Shown one piece after another: positions 39,767 through 48,619 of a stretch of DNA of 64,000 nt. The notes under the pieces were generated by a model. That model was given only the letters and a program-made list of their open reading frames with translations. It searched no databases and was not told the origin of the DNA. The stretch covers positions 186,001-250,000 of the forward strand of contig CBDAVB010000005.1 of NCBI GenBank assembly GCA_965200795.1, written 5' to 3'. Each line of letters opens with the position of its first letter. Position 1 is the stretch's first letter. The position numbers and the translations under genes were made by a program. The DNA is from Parashewanella sp965200795 (GTDB taxonomy: Bacteria > Pseudomonadota > Gammaproteobacteria > Enterobacterales > Shewanellaceae).

Positions 39767-40738
39767 ATGTTTGATATCTTTATTAAAGTAATACAGACAG
39801 ATTTAGCCTTTTATCAAAGCATCGGCATATTGATGTTTGCTATTATCCTTTCGGCGTTAGTCAATATTCCCAGACAAAAACAGCCGCTTTATTACTTCAC
39901 AGAGTTAGCTAAGGTCTTTTCAAAAAAAGTAAACCGAAACGAGCGTTCGACACGGCAACGTGCTATAGCAGGGGCTTTAGCTACCTTTTTTTTAGTAATC
40001 CCGCTCTGGTTTATCATAACTTTCATTATTGAATTAGCCGCCTATCCGTTGTTCTTTGAAACACTTATTTTGTTTTTGTGTTTAACGAATAAAGGATTAC
40101 TCAAAGAGTCTAAAAACATCGCCGTTGCTATCCATAAAAACGACACCGGAGATGCCAAACGCAGATTAGCGGTATGGTGTCAACGAGAAACAACCAATTT
40201 ATCCGGTGTCGGTTTATGTAAAGCCTGCATTGAAAAAATGGTGCAAATTTCCAGCACGACCAACGGACTTGTTATTTTCAGCTTTATTATCGGTGGCGCG
40301 GAACTGACGTTACTCGTTACCTTATTAAAACAATTAGATTACGCATGGCCTTACTTTGATAATCATTATCGCGCATTCGGCGCTTTTGCATTTATTATCA
40401 ATAGAATCATCAGCTTTGTGCCGTACTCTCTGTATTTATTGATTTACGCAATAAACTCCGGCAAAGCGCTTGCGGAACTTTTCAGGAGCGTTTTATCACA
40501 ATCCCAAGATGATTTCGCCGCAACCGCCGTTAAAATCACCGCGATCAAATTACAAATAGAATTGGGCGGCCCCAGAATTTACCAAGGTGATAAGCAATTA
40601 ACACCTAAGTACAAGTTCGGTGATTTTCCTAAAGCACAACACATTATACAGACTCAGCGAAAACTTGGCTCAATGAATGTAATCGTTATCGCGGGACTTA
40701 TGTTCTATTTACTTTTTCACTTTGCGTTAAGCTTATAA
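39767..40738 (+). CDS. CobD/CbiB-family membrane protein
   Basis: This 323-residue membrane protein has hydrophobic segments near 15-32, 68-92, 165-190, 210-230 and at the C-terminus. The fold matches the CobD/CbiB family (adenosylcobinamide-phosphate synthase), which also includes AmpE-like proteins. I base this on length, helix spacing, motifs such as NPLTxxxxLxxKVNxxxRS-like (PLYYFTELAKVFSKKVNRNE) and its position beside mtnN. No other cobalamin gene is in the window, so the role is uncertain. Confidence 0.6.
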   Translation: MFDIFIKVIQTDLAFYQSIGILMFAIILSALVNIPRQKQPLYYFTELAKVFSKKVNRNERSTRQRAIAGALATFFLVIPLWFIITFIIELAAYPLFFETLILFLCLTNKGLLKESKNIAVAIHKNDTGDAKRRLAVWCQRETTNLSGVGLCKACIEKMVQISSTTNGLVIFSFIIGGAELTLLVTLLKQLDYAWPYFDNHYRAFGAFAFIINRIISFVPYSLYLLIYAINSGKALAELFRSVLSQSQDDFAATAVKITAIKLQIELGGPRIYQGDKQLTPKYKFGDFPKAQHIIQTQRKLGSMNVIVIAGLMFYLLFHFALSL

Positions 40739-40991
40739 TCAAACCTGTTTTATCATTAATCTGCGATAAACCGAAACTCAGGGCGAACGCACGAATGCAG
40801 ATCACATTTTTGTGGTTCTATAGCCTGTAACAATAATCATAATTCCCTGATTTAGGTGTTTCACTTTTTCAAAGCTGTGACTCAGATCTGTTCATGCGTT
40901 TACCCTGAACCGAAACTCGCCTTTAAATAACCGTTGAGAAGGCACCTTATAACAACTATGCTATAAACTCAGTCATCTAAAAGGAGGAAAT

Positions 40992-42719
40992 GTGGATCAA
41001 GTTACCATTAATAATCTCTTCCTTATCGGAGCGGTATTAATAGCAACGAGTGTCATGCTCAGCCCTGTGTCTTCGCGTTTAGGCGTTCCGATCCTTTTAG
41101 TTTTTCTTGCTGTGGGTATGATGGCCGGCGTTGATGGTATCGGCGGTATTTACTTTGACGATTTTTCACTTTCATACCTTATCAGTAACCTTGCCTTAGC
41201 CATTATCCTGCTTGACGGCGGTATGAGAACACGAGTCGCCAGCTTCAGGGTCGCACTCTGGCCGGCGTTATCCTTAGCAACCATTGGCGTAGCACTCACG
41301 ACAATACTTACCGGTCTGCTTGCGCGGTGGTTATTCGACTTAACACTTTTACAAGGGTTATTAATCGGAGCGATTGTCGGCTCTACTGATGCCGCTGTCG
41401 TTTTCTCACTTCTTAAAGGGCGCCATATAAATGAAAGAGTCGGCGCGACGTTAGAAATAGAGTCCGGCAGTAATGACCCGATGGCTGTATTTCTGACGGT
41501 TACATTAATCAGCCTTATCTCGACACTCGGGCAAGATCACAGCAGTTGGTTATTAGTCTGGAACTTCTTTAAGCATTTTGCTATCGGTATCGGGCTGGGT
41601 GTGGGCGGCGGCTGGCTGCTTTGGCAGCTACTGAATCATATCCAACTCGATGAAGGTTTATACTCCATTTTAGCTATCAGCGGCGGCTTAATCATATACT
41701 CTATCAGTACCGAACTCGGCGGCAGCGGAATCCTGTCGATTTATCTTACAGGGCTAATACTGGGCAATAACCCGACTCGTGGTAAACACGCTATTTTGAA
41801 TGTGCTTGACGGCATGACCTGGATGAGTCAAATAGGAATGTTCTTAATCCTGGGTCTGCTCATGACCCCGTCATCACTTAACGATATTGTTGTTCCCGGT
41901 TTAGCGTTAGCGTTCGGAATGATTTTTGTCGCTCGGCCGATATCTGTATGGATCAGCTTAGCTCCTTTCAAACATTTCAGTAAGCGCCAAAGGTGGTTTA
42001 TCTCCTGGGTTGGCTTACGCGGAGCTGTTCCGATTATTTTAGCGGTGTTCCCTATGATGGCCGGGCTTCCGAACGCGCAGTTATATTTCAACATCGCCTT
42101 CTTTGTGGTTCTTATTTCACTGATTATACAGGGCACTTCATTAAACTTTGCATCAAAACTTGCAAAAGTTGAACTGCCGCCGAAGCCGGAACCTGTATCC
42201 AGAGCGGGAATTGAAATATACCCAAAATCAGAGTGGGAAATATTCGTCTATAAACTCGGACCGCAAAAATGGTGTATCGGTGAGCCGCTGAAAAAGTTGG
42301 AAATGCCTGATGAAACCAGAGTAATTGCCTTGTTCCGCAGTAACAAATTACTGCATCCGAAAGGCAGTACGGAATTAGAAGTTGATGACACACTTTGCGT
42401 ACTCGGTATGCCAAAGCACTTAGATCTTCTCAGTGAGTTATTCAGCCAACCGCCGGAAACAAAAGACGCACAGGATCCAACCCGTTTCCTGGGTGATTTC
42501 TTTATTGATCCGGAAATTAAGCTCGTTGATTTAGCCCCGCTTTACGCATTTGAACTAGATGAAGAAAACCGGCACTGGGATGTCAGAGAATTGATTACCT
42601 CCATCGTAGGTGATACACCGGTGAAAGGCGATCAATTCAGGTGGAAGTCACTCAGATGGATAGTCGCAGAAGCTGAAAACCATGAAATTAAAAGCGTTGG
42701 TATTCAACTGCCTAAATAA
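40992..42719 (+). CDS. CvrA/NhaP2-type potassium(sodium)/proton antiporter
   Basis: This 575-residue CPA1 antiporter has about twelve transmembrane helices (1-400), including GSTDAAVVFSLL with the conserved Asp and the family segment GLRGAVPIILA. A cytoplasmic C-terminal regulatory part follows (RCK_C-like, VIALFRSNKLLHPKGSTELE, then a CorC/HlyC-like tail). It exchanges K+ or Na+ for H+ across the inner membrane. It starts with GTG at 40992 after a strong AAGGAGG. Confidence 0.9.
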   Translation: MDQVTINNLFLIGAVLIATSVMLSPVSSRLGVPILLVFLAVGMMAGVDGIGGIYFDDFSLSYLISNLALAIILLDGGMRTRVASFRVALWPALSLATIGVALTTILTGLLARWLFDLTLLQGLLIGAIVGSTDAAVVFSLLKGRHINERVGATLEIESGSNDPMAVFLTVTLISLISTLGQDHSSWLLVWNFFKHFAIGIGLGVGGGWLLWQLLNHIQLDEGLYSILAISGGLIIYSISTELGGSGILSIYLTGLILGNNPTRGKHAILNVLDGMTWMSQIGMFLILGLLMTPSSLNDIVVPGLALAFGMIFVARPISVWISLAPFKHFSKRQRWFISWVGLRGAVPIILAVFPMMAGLPNAQLYFNIAFFVVLISLIIQGTSLNFASKLAKVELPPKPEPVSRAGIEIYPKSEWEIFVYKLGPQKWCIGEPLKKLEMPDETRVIALFRSNKLLHPKGSTELEVDDTLCVLGMPKHLDLLSELFSQPPETKDAQDPTRFLGDFFIDPEIKLVDLAPLYAFELDEENRHWDVRELITSIVGDTPVKGDQFRWKSLRWIVAEAENHEIKSVGIQLPK

Positions 42720-42874
42720 GAAGCCTTACAATCATCATTTCATATAACCGCAAACTATTTACATTTATCGCTCGCATAACTTACTTTGATGAGGCACATC
42801 CGATACATGCTCGAACAAACTTTTTCTCGAGTTATTCGAGCTTAACGTACAGACATTTAAGAAAAGGTTATTAG

Positions 42875-43044
42875 CTTAGGGATCTGGCAGTTCATAAGAT
42901 ACCAATTTAAATTTCAGCACTTCAATTGTCATACCTGCGAAAGCAGATATAAAGCGACTTTTGCAAAATTAACCAAAGAAAACGGACTCCAGCTTTCGCT
43001 GGAGTGACGGCATATTTGGTATGAACTCTTCTGCGACGTCCCTT
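42875..43044. repeat. 170-bp REPIN-like repeat, copy B (inverted)
   Basis: It is the reverse complement of copy A over the same 170 bp. The main hairpin differs from copy A by a paired change (CTCCAGC-GAAA-GCTGGAG instead of CTCCGGC-GAAA-GCCGGAG), so pairing is kept. Confidence 0.8.
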
Positions 43045-43054
43045 ACTGAATTCA

Positions 43055-43255
43055 GTGAATACTGTTCTGGAGTGGACGAAAACAATGACTTGGAAGGCTA
43101 TGACTCCAGTTGTCAATTTAATTGATAAGGTTTACTCAAAAGGAGTCAAGCTAACAAAAAGTGAAAAAGAAGATGTCGAAGATAAAATCATCCGAAATAG
43201 TGAATTACCTAAGTGGGATCTACTTATCATGCCAGAATGGAAAATAACAAGGTAA
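43055..43255 (+). pseudogene. C-terminal remnant of a transposase
   Basis: This 66-residue frame reads WTKTMTWKAMTPVVNLIDKV, then YSKGVKLTKSEKEDVEDKI, ending PKWDLLI. It resembles the C-terminal tail of ISAzo13-like (Rhodopirellula-type) DDE transposases, recalled from memory. Nothing upstream continues it. It starts directly after the REPIN. Confidence 0.35.
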
Positions 43256-43355
43256 AACAAGGTCAAAAAAAGACCAAACAAAGTTAAAATATCTAATACA
43301 AGCATATAGTTAAGCTTTTCTTTGTATTTCTATTGTTTCTTTTATTTGCTAATAC

Positions 43356-43405
43356 TGTTCCACCGATGCCCCACCGCCAAACATTGGTGGGGTAATGGTG
43401 GAACA
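43356..43405. promoter_or_regulatory. Double inverted repeat before the integrase gene
   Basis: Outer arms TGTTCCACC / GGTGGAACA (9 bp) and inner arms CCCCACC / GGTGGGG (7 bp) are all perfect, with equal 4-nt spacers on each side and a 10-nt centre. It ends 24 bp before the integrase start. It is likely an integrase or excisionase binding site, an operator, or half of the attachment site. Confidence 0.6.
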
Positions 43406-43429
43406 CATTAAGATTAAGAGGAGCACCCC

Positions 43430-44566
43430 ATGAAACTGTCAATCGAACTAAAATCTGCTGACAGTCAAGGAAGACAAAAGCTGTTACTCACTCGTCACTA
43501 TGGCACAAGCATCAATCAACAAGGGAAAAGAGAGCAAAGACGCAAACGGCAATCACTAGACTTATATATCTACCAAAATCCCAAAGATAAAAGCCAACGT
43601 GATCATAACCGTAAGACACTAGACTTAGCCGAGAAAATACGTGCTAAAGCCTTAGTCGAATTAGCCAAGAACAAACACCACTTTGAAAGTGAAGAAAAGC
43701 TCAAACAAAGCTTTGTAAAATTCATGCAAAGCATCATTGATGAGAAAGAAAAAACAGGCAGCATCTCCAATCACTCAATCTGGGTATCAGCATTAATCCA
43801 CCTAAAACGATATACCAAAGCCAACGACTTATCATTCGAAGATATGACTGTAGATTTGCTTAAAGGTTTTAAAAACTACTTATCCAACGAAGCGGTAACA
43901 AAATCCAAAAAGCTCTTGTCAAAAAACACAGCATCATCTTACTTTAACAAGATCAGAGCTTCCATTAACCAAGCTTACCGAATCGGCATTATCAAACAAA
44001 ATCCAGTCCATCAAGTAACAGGCATTAAGCCTGAACAAAACAAACGAAACTATCTAATCGACTCAGAAATAACGGCTGTAAGTAAAGCGGAGTGTCGTTA
44101 CGATGTATTAAAGCGTGCCTTTTTGTTTAGTTGCTTAACAGGCATTCGTTGGAGTGATATCCAAAAACTCACTTGGCAAGACATACATTCAAGTAATGAC
44201 AGTTATCGAGCCATTTTTAGTCATAAAAAAACAGCTTACCAGCAATACTTAGATTTACCTCAAGATGCACTTAAGCTAATCGGAGAACCAAAAGCGCCAA
44301 CAGAAAGAATATTCAAAGGACTCAAATATTCAGCCTATATAAACGTAGCTCTAAGTCGCTGGATGATGGAAGCAGGCATAACAAAAAACATCACCTTCCA
44401 CTGCGCCAGACACACCTTCGCCGTTCGTATGCTCACACATGGCCATGATATTTACACAGTATCAAAGCTTCTTGGACATTCAGAGCTTAAAACCACGCAG
44501 ATTTATAGCGATATTATCGAGCTGAAGCGTAAGGAAGCAATGCAATCACTGCCGAGTATTTTTTAG
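43430..44566 (+). CDS. Tyrosine recombinase (integrase)
   Basis: This 378-residue site-specific recombinase has an N-terminal arm-binding part (1-85), a SAM-like core-binding domain (about 90-200) and a catalytic domain with Arg240 (TGIRWSD), a Lys at 266-267, His324 and Arg327 (HCARHTF), His350 and Tyr359 (QIYSDI), all in order. GAGGAG precedes the ATG. The layout resembles integrases of Bacteroidetes-type conjugative elements. It may mark the left border of the island holding the 48-64 kb gene set; no matching att repeat was found by eye. Confidence 0.9.
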   Translation: MKLSIELKSADSQGRQKLLLTRHYGTSINQQGKREQRRKRQSLDLYIYQNPKDKSQRDHNRKTLDLAEKIRAKALVELAKNKHHFESEEKLKQSFVKFMQSIIDEKEKTGSISNHSIWVSALIHLKRYTKANDLSFEDMTVDLLKGFKNYLSNEAVTKSKKLLSKNTASSYFNKIRASINQAYRIGIIKQNPVHQVTGIKPEQNKRNYLIDSEITAVSKAECRYDVLKRAFLFSCLTGIRWSDIQKLTWQDIHSSNDSYRAIFSHKKTAYQQYLDLPQDALKLIGEPKAPTERIFKGLKYSAYINVALSRWMMEAGITKNITFHCARHTFAVRMLTHGHDIYTVSKLLGHSELKTTQIYSDIIELKRKEAMQSLPSIF

Positions 44567-44798
44567 TAGCAAAGCACTGGCTAGAATAATCGAGGTGAGT
44601 GTCGGAGATAGGTGATATAGGTAACTATGACATCTATGTTCTTCTATCTAATTGATAAAAATAACCTTAATAAATATATTGAAAGTGATATTTTAGTAAT
44701 AATATTTGAACTAAATTACTTTCTTAATATTTTTTTGGACAATGCTGCATTGCCATTGATTAGGATTAACATCGGTAAAAATGCACAAAATATAATGT

Positions 44799-45689
44799 TC
44801 AACCTTTGTTTTCCAGCTCATCTAAAGCCGTTTCAGCAGCCGATTTACTTGTCGCTCTGTAAACCGGCTTTAAATCAGCCATAAACGCCTTTTGATGCTT
44901 AGATGCCACATACTTCATTGAGTTGCGTACCTGATGAATTACGCAAAGCTGAACTTCTGTCTCCGGGTAAATGCTGGCAATAGCTTCAGGAAAACCGTTT
45001 AACCCGTCAACACAAGCAATTAAGATATCCTTAACACCACGATTATGAAGATCGGTCAGTACCGAAAGCCAATAATTAGCACCTTCTGACTCTGAAAGAT
45101 ACAGGCCAAGTAACTCTTTCTTACCTTCGAGATTAACGCCTAGAATCGTGTAAATAGCCTTACTGACATAGCGACCATTGTCTTTGACTTTATAGTGAAT
45201 CGCATCCAGCCAAATAATTGGATAGACCTCGTCTAAACTGCGTTGCTGCCATTCTTTGAGCTGAGGAATAAGCTGATCGGTCACAGCCGTCAAACTGGCT
45301 TCTGAAAGCTCTAAACCATACAAATCAGCCACATGAGATTTGATATCACGATAACTCATACCCATTGAAAACATTGACAAAATCTTACGATCAATTTCAT
45401 CAGAGAGCTTAGTTTGATTTTTTTTGACAAGCTGAGGCTCAAAGTTGCCGGCTCTGTCTCTTGGCGTTTCTAACTCAAATTCGCTAACTGAAGATTTAAC
45501 GGTTTTTTTACTAAAACCATTTCTTCGATTGGGCTCAAGATCTGAGTCTAAATGTTGATCAAGTTCTGCTTTAAGCGCTGCTTCTGTTAGTTGTTTGATT
45601 AAAGGGGTGAGAACACCATCCGCACCAGTTAAACCTTTACCTGATTGAAGTTGTTCTAAAGCTTTATTGAAATCGAAATTTTGAGTCAT
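44799..45689 (-). pseudogene. IS256 transposase, N-terminal two-thirds
   Basis: It reads 296 residues of an IS256 (mutator-type) transposase: KSSVSEFELETPRDRAGNFE, YPIIWLDAIHYKVKDNGRYV (first Asp) and LIACVDGLNGFPEAI (second Asp). It stops after DELENKG, where the rest of the gene should give ...NKWG. The C-terminal part lies inverted at 45747-46072. Confidence 0.85.
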
Positions 45690-46105
45690 TATGTCATTCC
45701 TGTTTTTGACATTTTACCGAAATGACACAGATTTCTAAACACTACCAAAACAAATGGGGTAGCCAGTATCCAATCGTTATCGACTCTTGGCGCAGAAAGT
45801 GGGAGAACTTGTCCGTTTACTTCAAATATCCAGAATATGTACGTCGAGTGATTTACACGACCAATGCGATTGAAGCCGTACATCGCCAGTTTAGGAAACT
45901 CACCAAAACAAAAGGGGCATTTCCAAATGAAAACAGCTTGCTAAAATTGCTTTATGCGGGAATATTGAATGCCTCTAAAAAGTGGACAATGCCAGTCCAA
46001 AATTGGAGGCTAGCATTGTCACAATTTGCAATCCATTTTGAAGGCAGATTGGATAACGTATTAGAAATTTAGAATTTAGGCTGACACAGAATTTTGAACG
46101 CCCTC
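44805..46105. mobile_element. IS256-family element with internal inversion
   Basis: The 5' half of the transposase gene is on the minus strand (44805-45689) with its left terminal repeat (45722-45746) pointing into the 3' half, which is on the plus strand (45747-46072) and ends with the right repeat (46081-46105). The split point is AAAACAAA in both halves (44805-44812 inverted; 45747-45754), the length of an IS256 target duplication. This looks like a self-targeted transposition. Confidence 0.7.
45747..46072 (+). pseudogene. IS256 transposase, C-terminal third
   Basis: The frame QNKWGSQYPIVIDSWRRKW continues through YTTNAIEAVHRQFRKLTKTK and IHFEGRLDNVLEI, the IS256 C-terminus. It opens directly after the element's own left terminal repeat. 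The first eight codons of the apparent frame (45722-45746) are terminal-repeat sequence, not transposase. Confidence 0.85.
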
Positions 46106-46181
46106 CCATAATATGAGGCCACTCAAAACCTAGTTAAAATGGTCGCGGTAGGAATGAGTATTACTACTCACCCCCCGCACA

Positions 46182-46214
46182 GATCCGGACGTGCGCTACT
46201 AACGCATCCGGCTC
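46182..46214 (-). ncRNA. Group II intron domain V
   Basis: On the minus strand GAGCCGGATGCG ... GCGCACGTCCGGATC forms the short hairpin with bulge typical of catalytic domain V, directly after the maturase reading frame. Confidence 0.7.
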
Positions 46215-47728
46215 CTACCTCGAGTTCTGGCGTCAAACCTTGCTTCAGGATAAGGGTGCATAACTCTCGGGGAAGGGATAAAAATATTGCAATATTTTGA
46301 AAACCTTTCCCACGTCATCTTATTTCTTTGGCTTCGACGCCTTAACGCTTTAAGCCAAGCCCTCTTGAGTTCAAGTATAAAGAAACCTACTGAGTTCATG
46401 TTTAGAGGAACAGAGTAATAATTTAGATGACCTATTACTACCTTGTTCAACCATCGTCCAGTTTGATGTATCTTATGATGAAGACGTTTCCCTTTCAGCT
46501 CACTTCTGATCCGCTTTAATTGCTTGATCAACCTTGTTCGCTGTGTTTTCCGTTTCACCATATACACACCTTTTCTTGATTTACCAACATAGTAAGTAAA
46601 ACCAAGAAAGTTGAACGTTTCACTCCCCTTATTCTCTTTCGTCTTTTTCGCTTTCCAAGCAGTCTTCGCACCGAAGGCTAATAGCTTAGTTTTTACTGGA
46701 TGTAATTTGAGTCCAAAACTTCCTAACCGCTCATGCATTAGCTCTAAACAGTGTACAGCTTCTTCTTTTATTTCGAAACCAAGCACTGCATCATCTGCAT
46801 ATCTAACGACACTCACCTTTCCTTGGTAGTTTCGGCGAAGTGTATTTATCCAAAGATCAAAGGCGTAATGTAGGTATATGTTCGCAAGTAACGGTGATAT
46901 CACCGCTCCTTGAGGTGACCCTAAGGACGATTTTTCTCTTTGCCCATTTGGGGTTAGTATTCCCACTTTTAACCATTGTTTGATTATCCTTAGCACTTTC
47001 TTGTCGCTGATCCGATGCTCAATAAATTTCATCAACCAGTCATGCTCTATTGTGTCAAAGAATTTTTGCAGATCTAGGTCCAATACCCAATTCACTCGGT
47101 TTCGTTTCAAGGCTACGGTAAGTGCGTCTAAGGCATCGTGTTGACTACGTTTAGGACGGAATCCATAGGAAAATCCAAGAAAGTGAGGTTCGTAAATTTG
47201 GTTTAGTATGGTCACTAAAGCTTGTTGAACTATTTTATCCTCTAAGCAAATAACACTTAGCGGTCGTTGAGTACCATCTCCTTTTGGAATGAAAACCCTA
47301 CGTGCTGGTTTCGGTTTATATTTACCGCTATGGAGCCTGTAATTTAAGCTTTCGATCCTTTCGGACAGACTGCATTCATACATTTTCCAAGTCATACCAT
47401 CGCACCCAGCTGCTGAGTTTCGTTTTAGTAAGTAAAAACTGCCTCGCAGTAAGTTTTCATTGATGATTGAAAATAGATTATTAAAGGTTTGATCTTTATT
47501 CTTGATTGCTATTTGACGCACAGCTAACAGGCGAAACGTCGTAGTTGTCCAGCTCTGTGTCTGGCTACTGGCGCACTGTGAACTGTTCCTCTTGGTTGAA
47601 GCCCTTTCCTCCGCCAACTCCGCTATATCATTTGATACATTGTTCGCTGGTTTCTTCAGTACTATGGCTTCATCCGACTTCCTATTTATCATTAGACTCT
47701 TCCTTTCGGCTTTGTCTAATAACACCAA
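46199..47728 (-). CDS. Group II intron reverse transcriptase/maturase
   Basis: This 509-residue multifunctional intron protein has reverse transcriptase domains with the catalytic VVRYADDAVLGFE, upstream RT motifs SYGFRPKRSQHDALDAL and GSPQGAVISPLLANIYL, and a maturase domain around 400-470 (RLIKQLKRIRSELKG; LNYYSVPLNMNSVGFF). There is no HNH endonuclease domain. Its stop overlaps intron domain V. It appears intact. Confidence 0.92.
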   Translation of the reverse strand: MVLLDKAERKSLMINRKSDEAIVLKKPANNVSNDIAELAEERASTKRNSSQCASSQTQSWTTTTFRLLAVRQIAIKNKDQTFNNLFSIINENLLRGSFYLLKRNSAAGCDGMTWKMYECSLSERIESLNYRLHSGKYKPKPARRVFIPKGDGTQRPLSVICLEDKIVQQALVTILNQIYEPHFLGFSYGFRPKRSQHDALDALTVALKRNRVNWVLDLDLQKFFDTIEHDWLMKFIEHRISDKKVLRIIKQWLKVGILTPNGQREKSSLGSPQGAVISPLLANIYLHYAFDLWINTLRRNYQGKVSVVRYADDAVLGFEIKEEAVHCLELMHERLGSFGLKLHPVKTKLLAFGAKTAWKAKKTKENKGSETFNFLGFTYYVGKSRKGVYMVKRKTQRTRLIKQLKRIRSELKGKRLHHKIHQTGRWLNKVVIGHLNYYSVPLNMNSVGFFILELKRAWLKALRRRSQRNKMTWERFSKYCNIFIPSPRVMHPYPEARFDARTRGRSRMR

Positions 47729-48283
47729 ATTTATTGGCTAAAATAGGATCTCCCAAGTTCCGTACATTGAATGTATCTGCATGCATAGGGTCTACGACCC
47801 CGAGAGGCACTTTGCAAGGCTCGCCTCTAGCGCCTTGAAAGTTATAGACTTCTGCATTGGTTAACAACATCGTCGCCTCCAAATTGGTGATTACGTGGCT
47901 CAATACCTAGCCTACAGACACCCCTACTAACACTTCACTTTGCCTGTTACCAGTGCAATGCGCATAGCTCGGGGACTAGGCGAGTGGCTAACTCTTTCCT
48001 AGAAGGGACTTTCACCCTATATTCAAATGCCAGCTTTCTTGGCGTTCTAACCATTCACCAAGCCCGTATTGACTTTTCAGAGGAACAGTGAAACCCACTG
48101 AAGAATGATACTTGCCTCACAAAAACCGTGAGGTGATTATAGTTACAAATGTCAATATGCGGGTGTTTGCAATTGTCAATACCCCTTTGGTGAATGGTTA
48201 CGTTAAAATGTACAAAATACAGGCAAAAAGTACAACAAACAACCAAACAAATTAACAAATTAACAAATTTAAAATGTTCTTGC

Positions 48284-48360
48284 GCAAATGAAAACGATTT
48301 GTTAATTTAACAATCGACACATGATGTTGTCGTAATAAATACTTAACAATATTAAAGGAA
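48284..48360 (+). promoter_or_regulatory. Putative control region of the peptide gene and biosynthetic genes
   Basis: This AT-rich stretch upstream of the peptide has two dyads: TTGTTAA-T-TTAACAA (48300-48314, perfect 7-bp arms) and CGACA ... TGTCG (48316-48333). A possible -35 (TTGCGC, 48280) precedes them. AAAGGA at 48355-48360 is the ribosome site of the peptide gene. Which dyad binds a regulator is unknown; no regulator gene is nearby. Confidence 0.35.
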
Positions 48361-48367
48361 TAGAAAA

Positions 48368-48445
48368 ATGGTTGTTAAAAAACAAAACCTAGCACTAAAA
48401 TCTTTCACTGTTAAAGCTGTTTACGCTCCACCAGTAGCTCTTTAA
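48368..48445 (+). CDS. 25-residue peptide, candidate precursor of the biosynthetic system
   Basis: ATG follows AAAGGA at a 7-nt spacing, an excellent start. The peptide is basic and amphipathic in its first part (MVVKKQNLALKSFTVKAVY) and ends A-P-P-V-A-L, then TAA. It has no Cys. A 14-bp stem-loop follows and then the WD40 gene in the same direction. Such a tiny well-started gene at the head of a biosynthetic operon recalls PqqA- or MftA-type precursors. No radical-SAM maturase is present, so that comparison is by layout only. It could instead be an attenuation leader peptide. Too short for homology judgement; function inferred. Confidence 0.6.
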   Translation: MVVKKQNLALKSFTVKAVYAPPVAL

Positions 48446-48453
48446 TAGTGCAC

Positions 48454-48487
48454 ATGAATAGGTGCAAACTTTATTGCACCTATTCAT
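48454..48487 (+). promoter_or_regulatory. 14-bp stem-loop between peptide gene and operon
   Basis: A perfect stem ATGAATAGGTGCAA / TTGCACCTATTCAT with loop ACTTTA, starting 8 bp after the peptide stop. No T run follows. It probably acts as an attenuator or mRNA 3'-end stabiliser that makes more peptide than downstream enzyme, as is common behind precursor-peptide genes. Confidence 0.65.
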
Positions 48488-48619
48488 CTCCAAAAAATAT
48501 CACAACAACTTATCACGGAAAGTTTTTCGAAGCCTTTCCCAAAAGTCACCAATTGAAAAAGCTTAACTGCTCATCTTATGTGCGGTTTTTTGCTTGGATG
48601 CAGTTAGAAGTATTAAGCC

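Larger units (their letters stand above)
46139..48120 (-). mobile_element. Group II intron
   Basis: It encodes a maturase. The 5' part on the minus strand has a domain I signature (GGGTGAAAGTCCC near 48020). Domain V is at 46182-46214. A domain VI-like stem (GAGTAGTAATACTC) lies near 46156-46170. The 5' boundary is estimated at GTGAGG around 48120, right behind ...CACGGTTTTT on the same strand. The 3' boundary is near 46139. About 2 kb. Confidence 0.75.

Noticed and set aside
48368..48445. Classical lanthipeptide or sactipeptide precursor
   Set aside because: The peptide has no Cys and no LanB/LanM or radical-SAM enzyme is nearby. It is kept as a precursor or leader candidate of unknown class.
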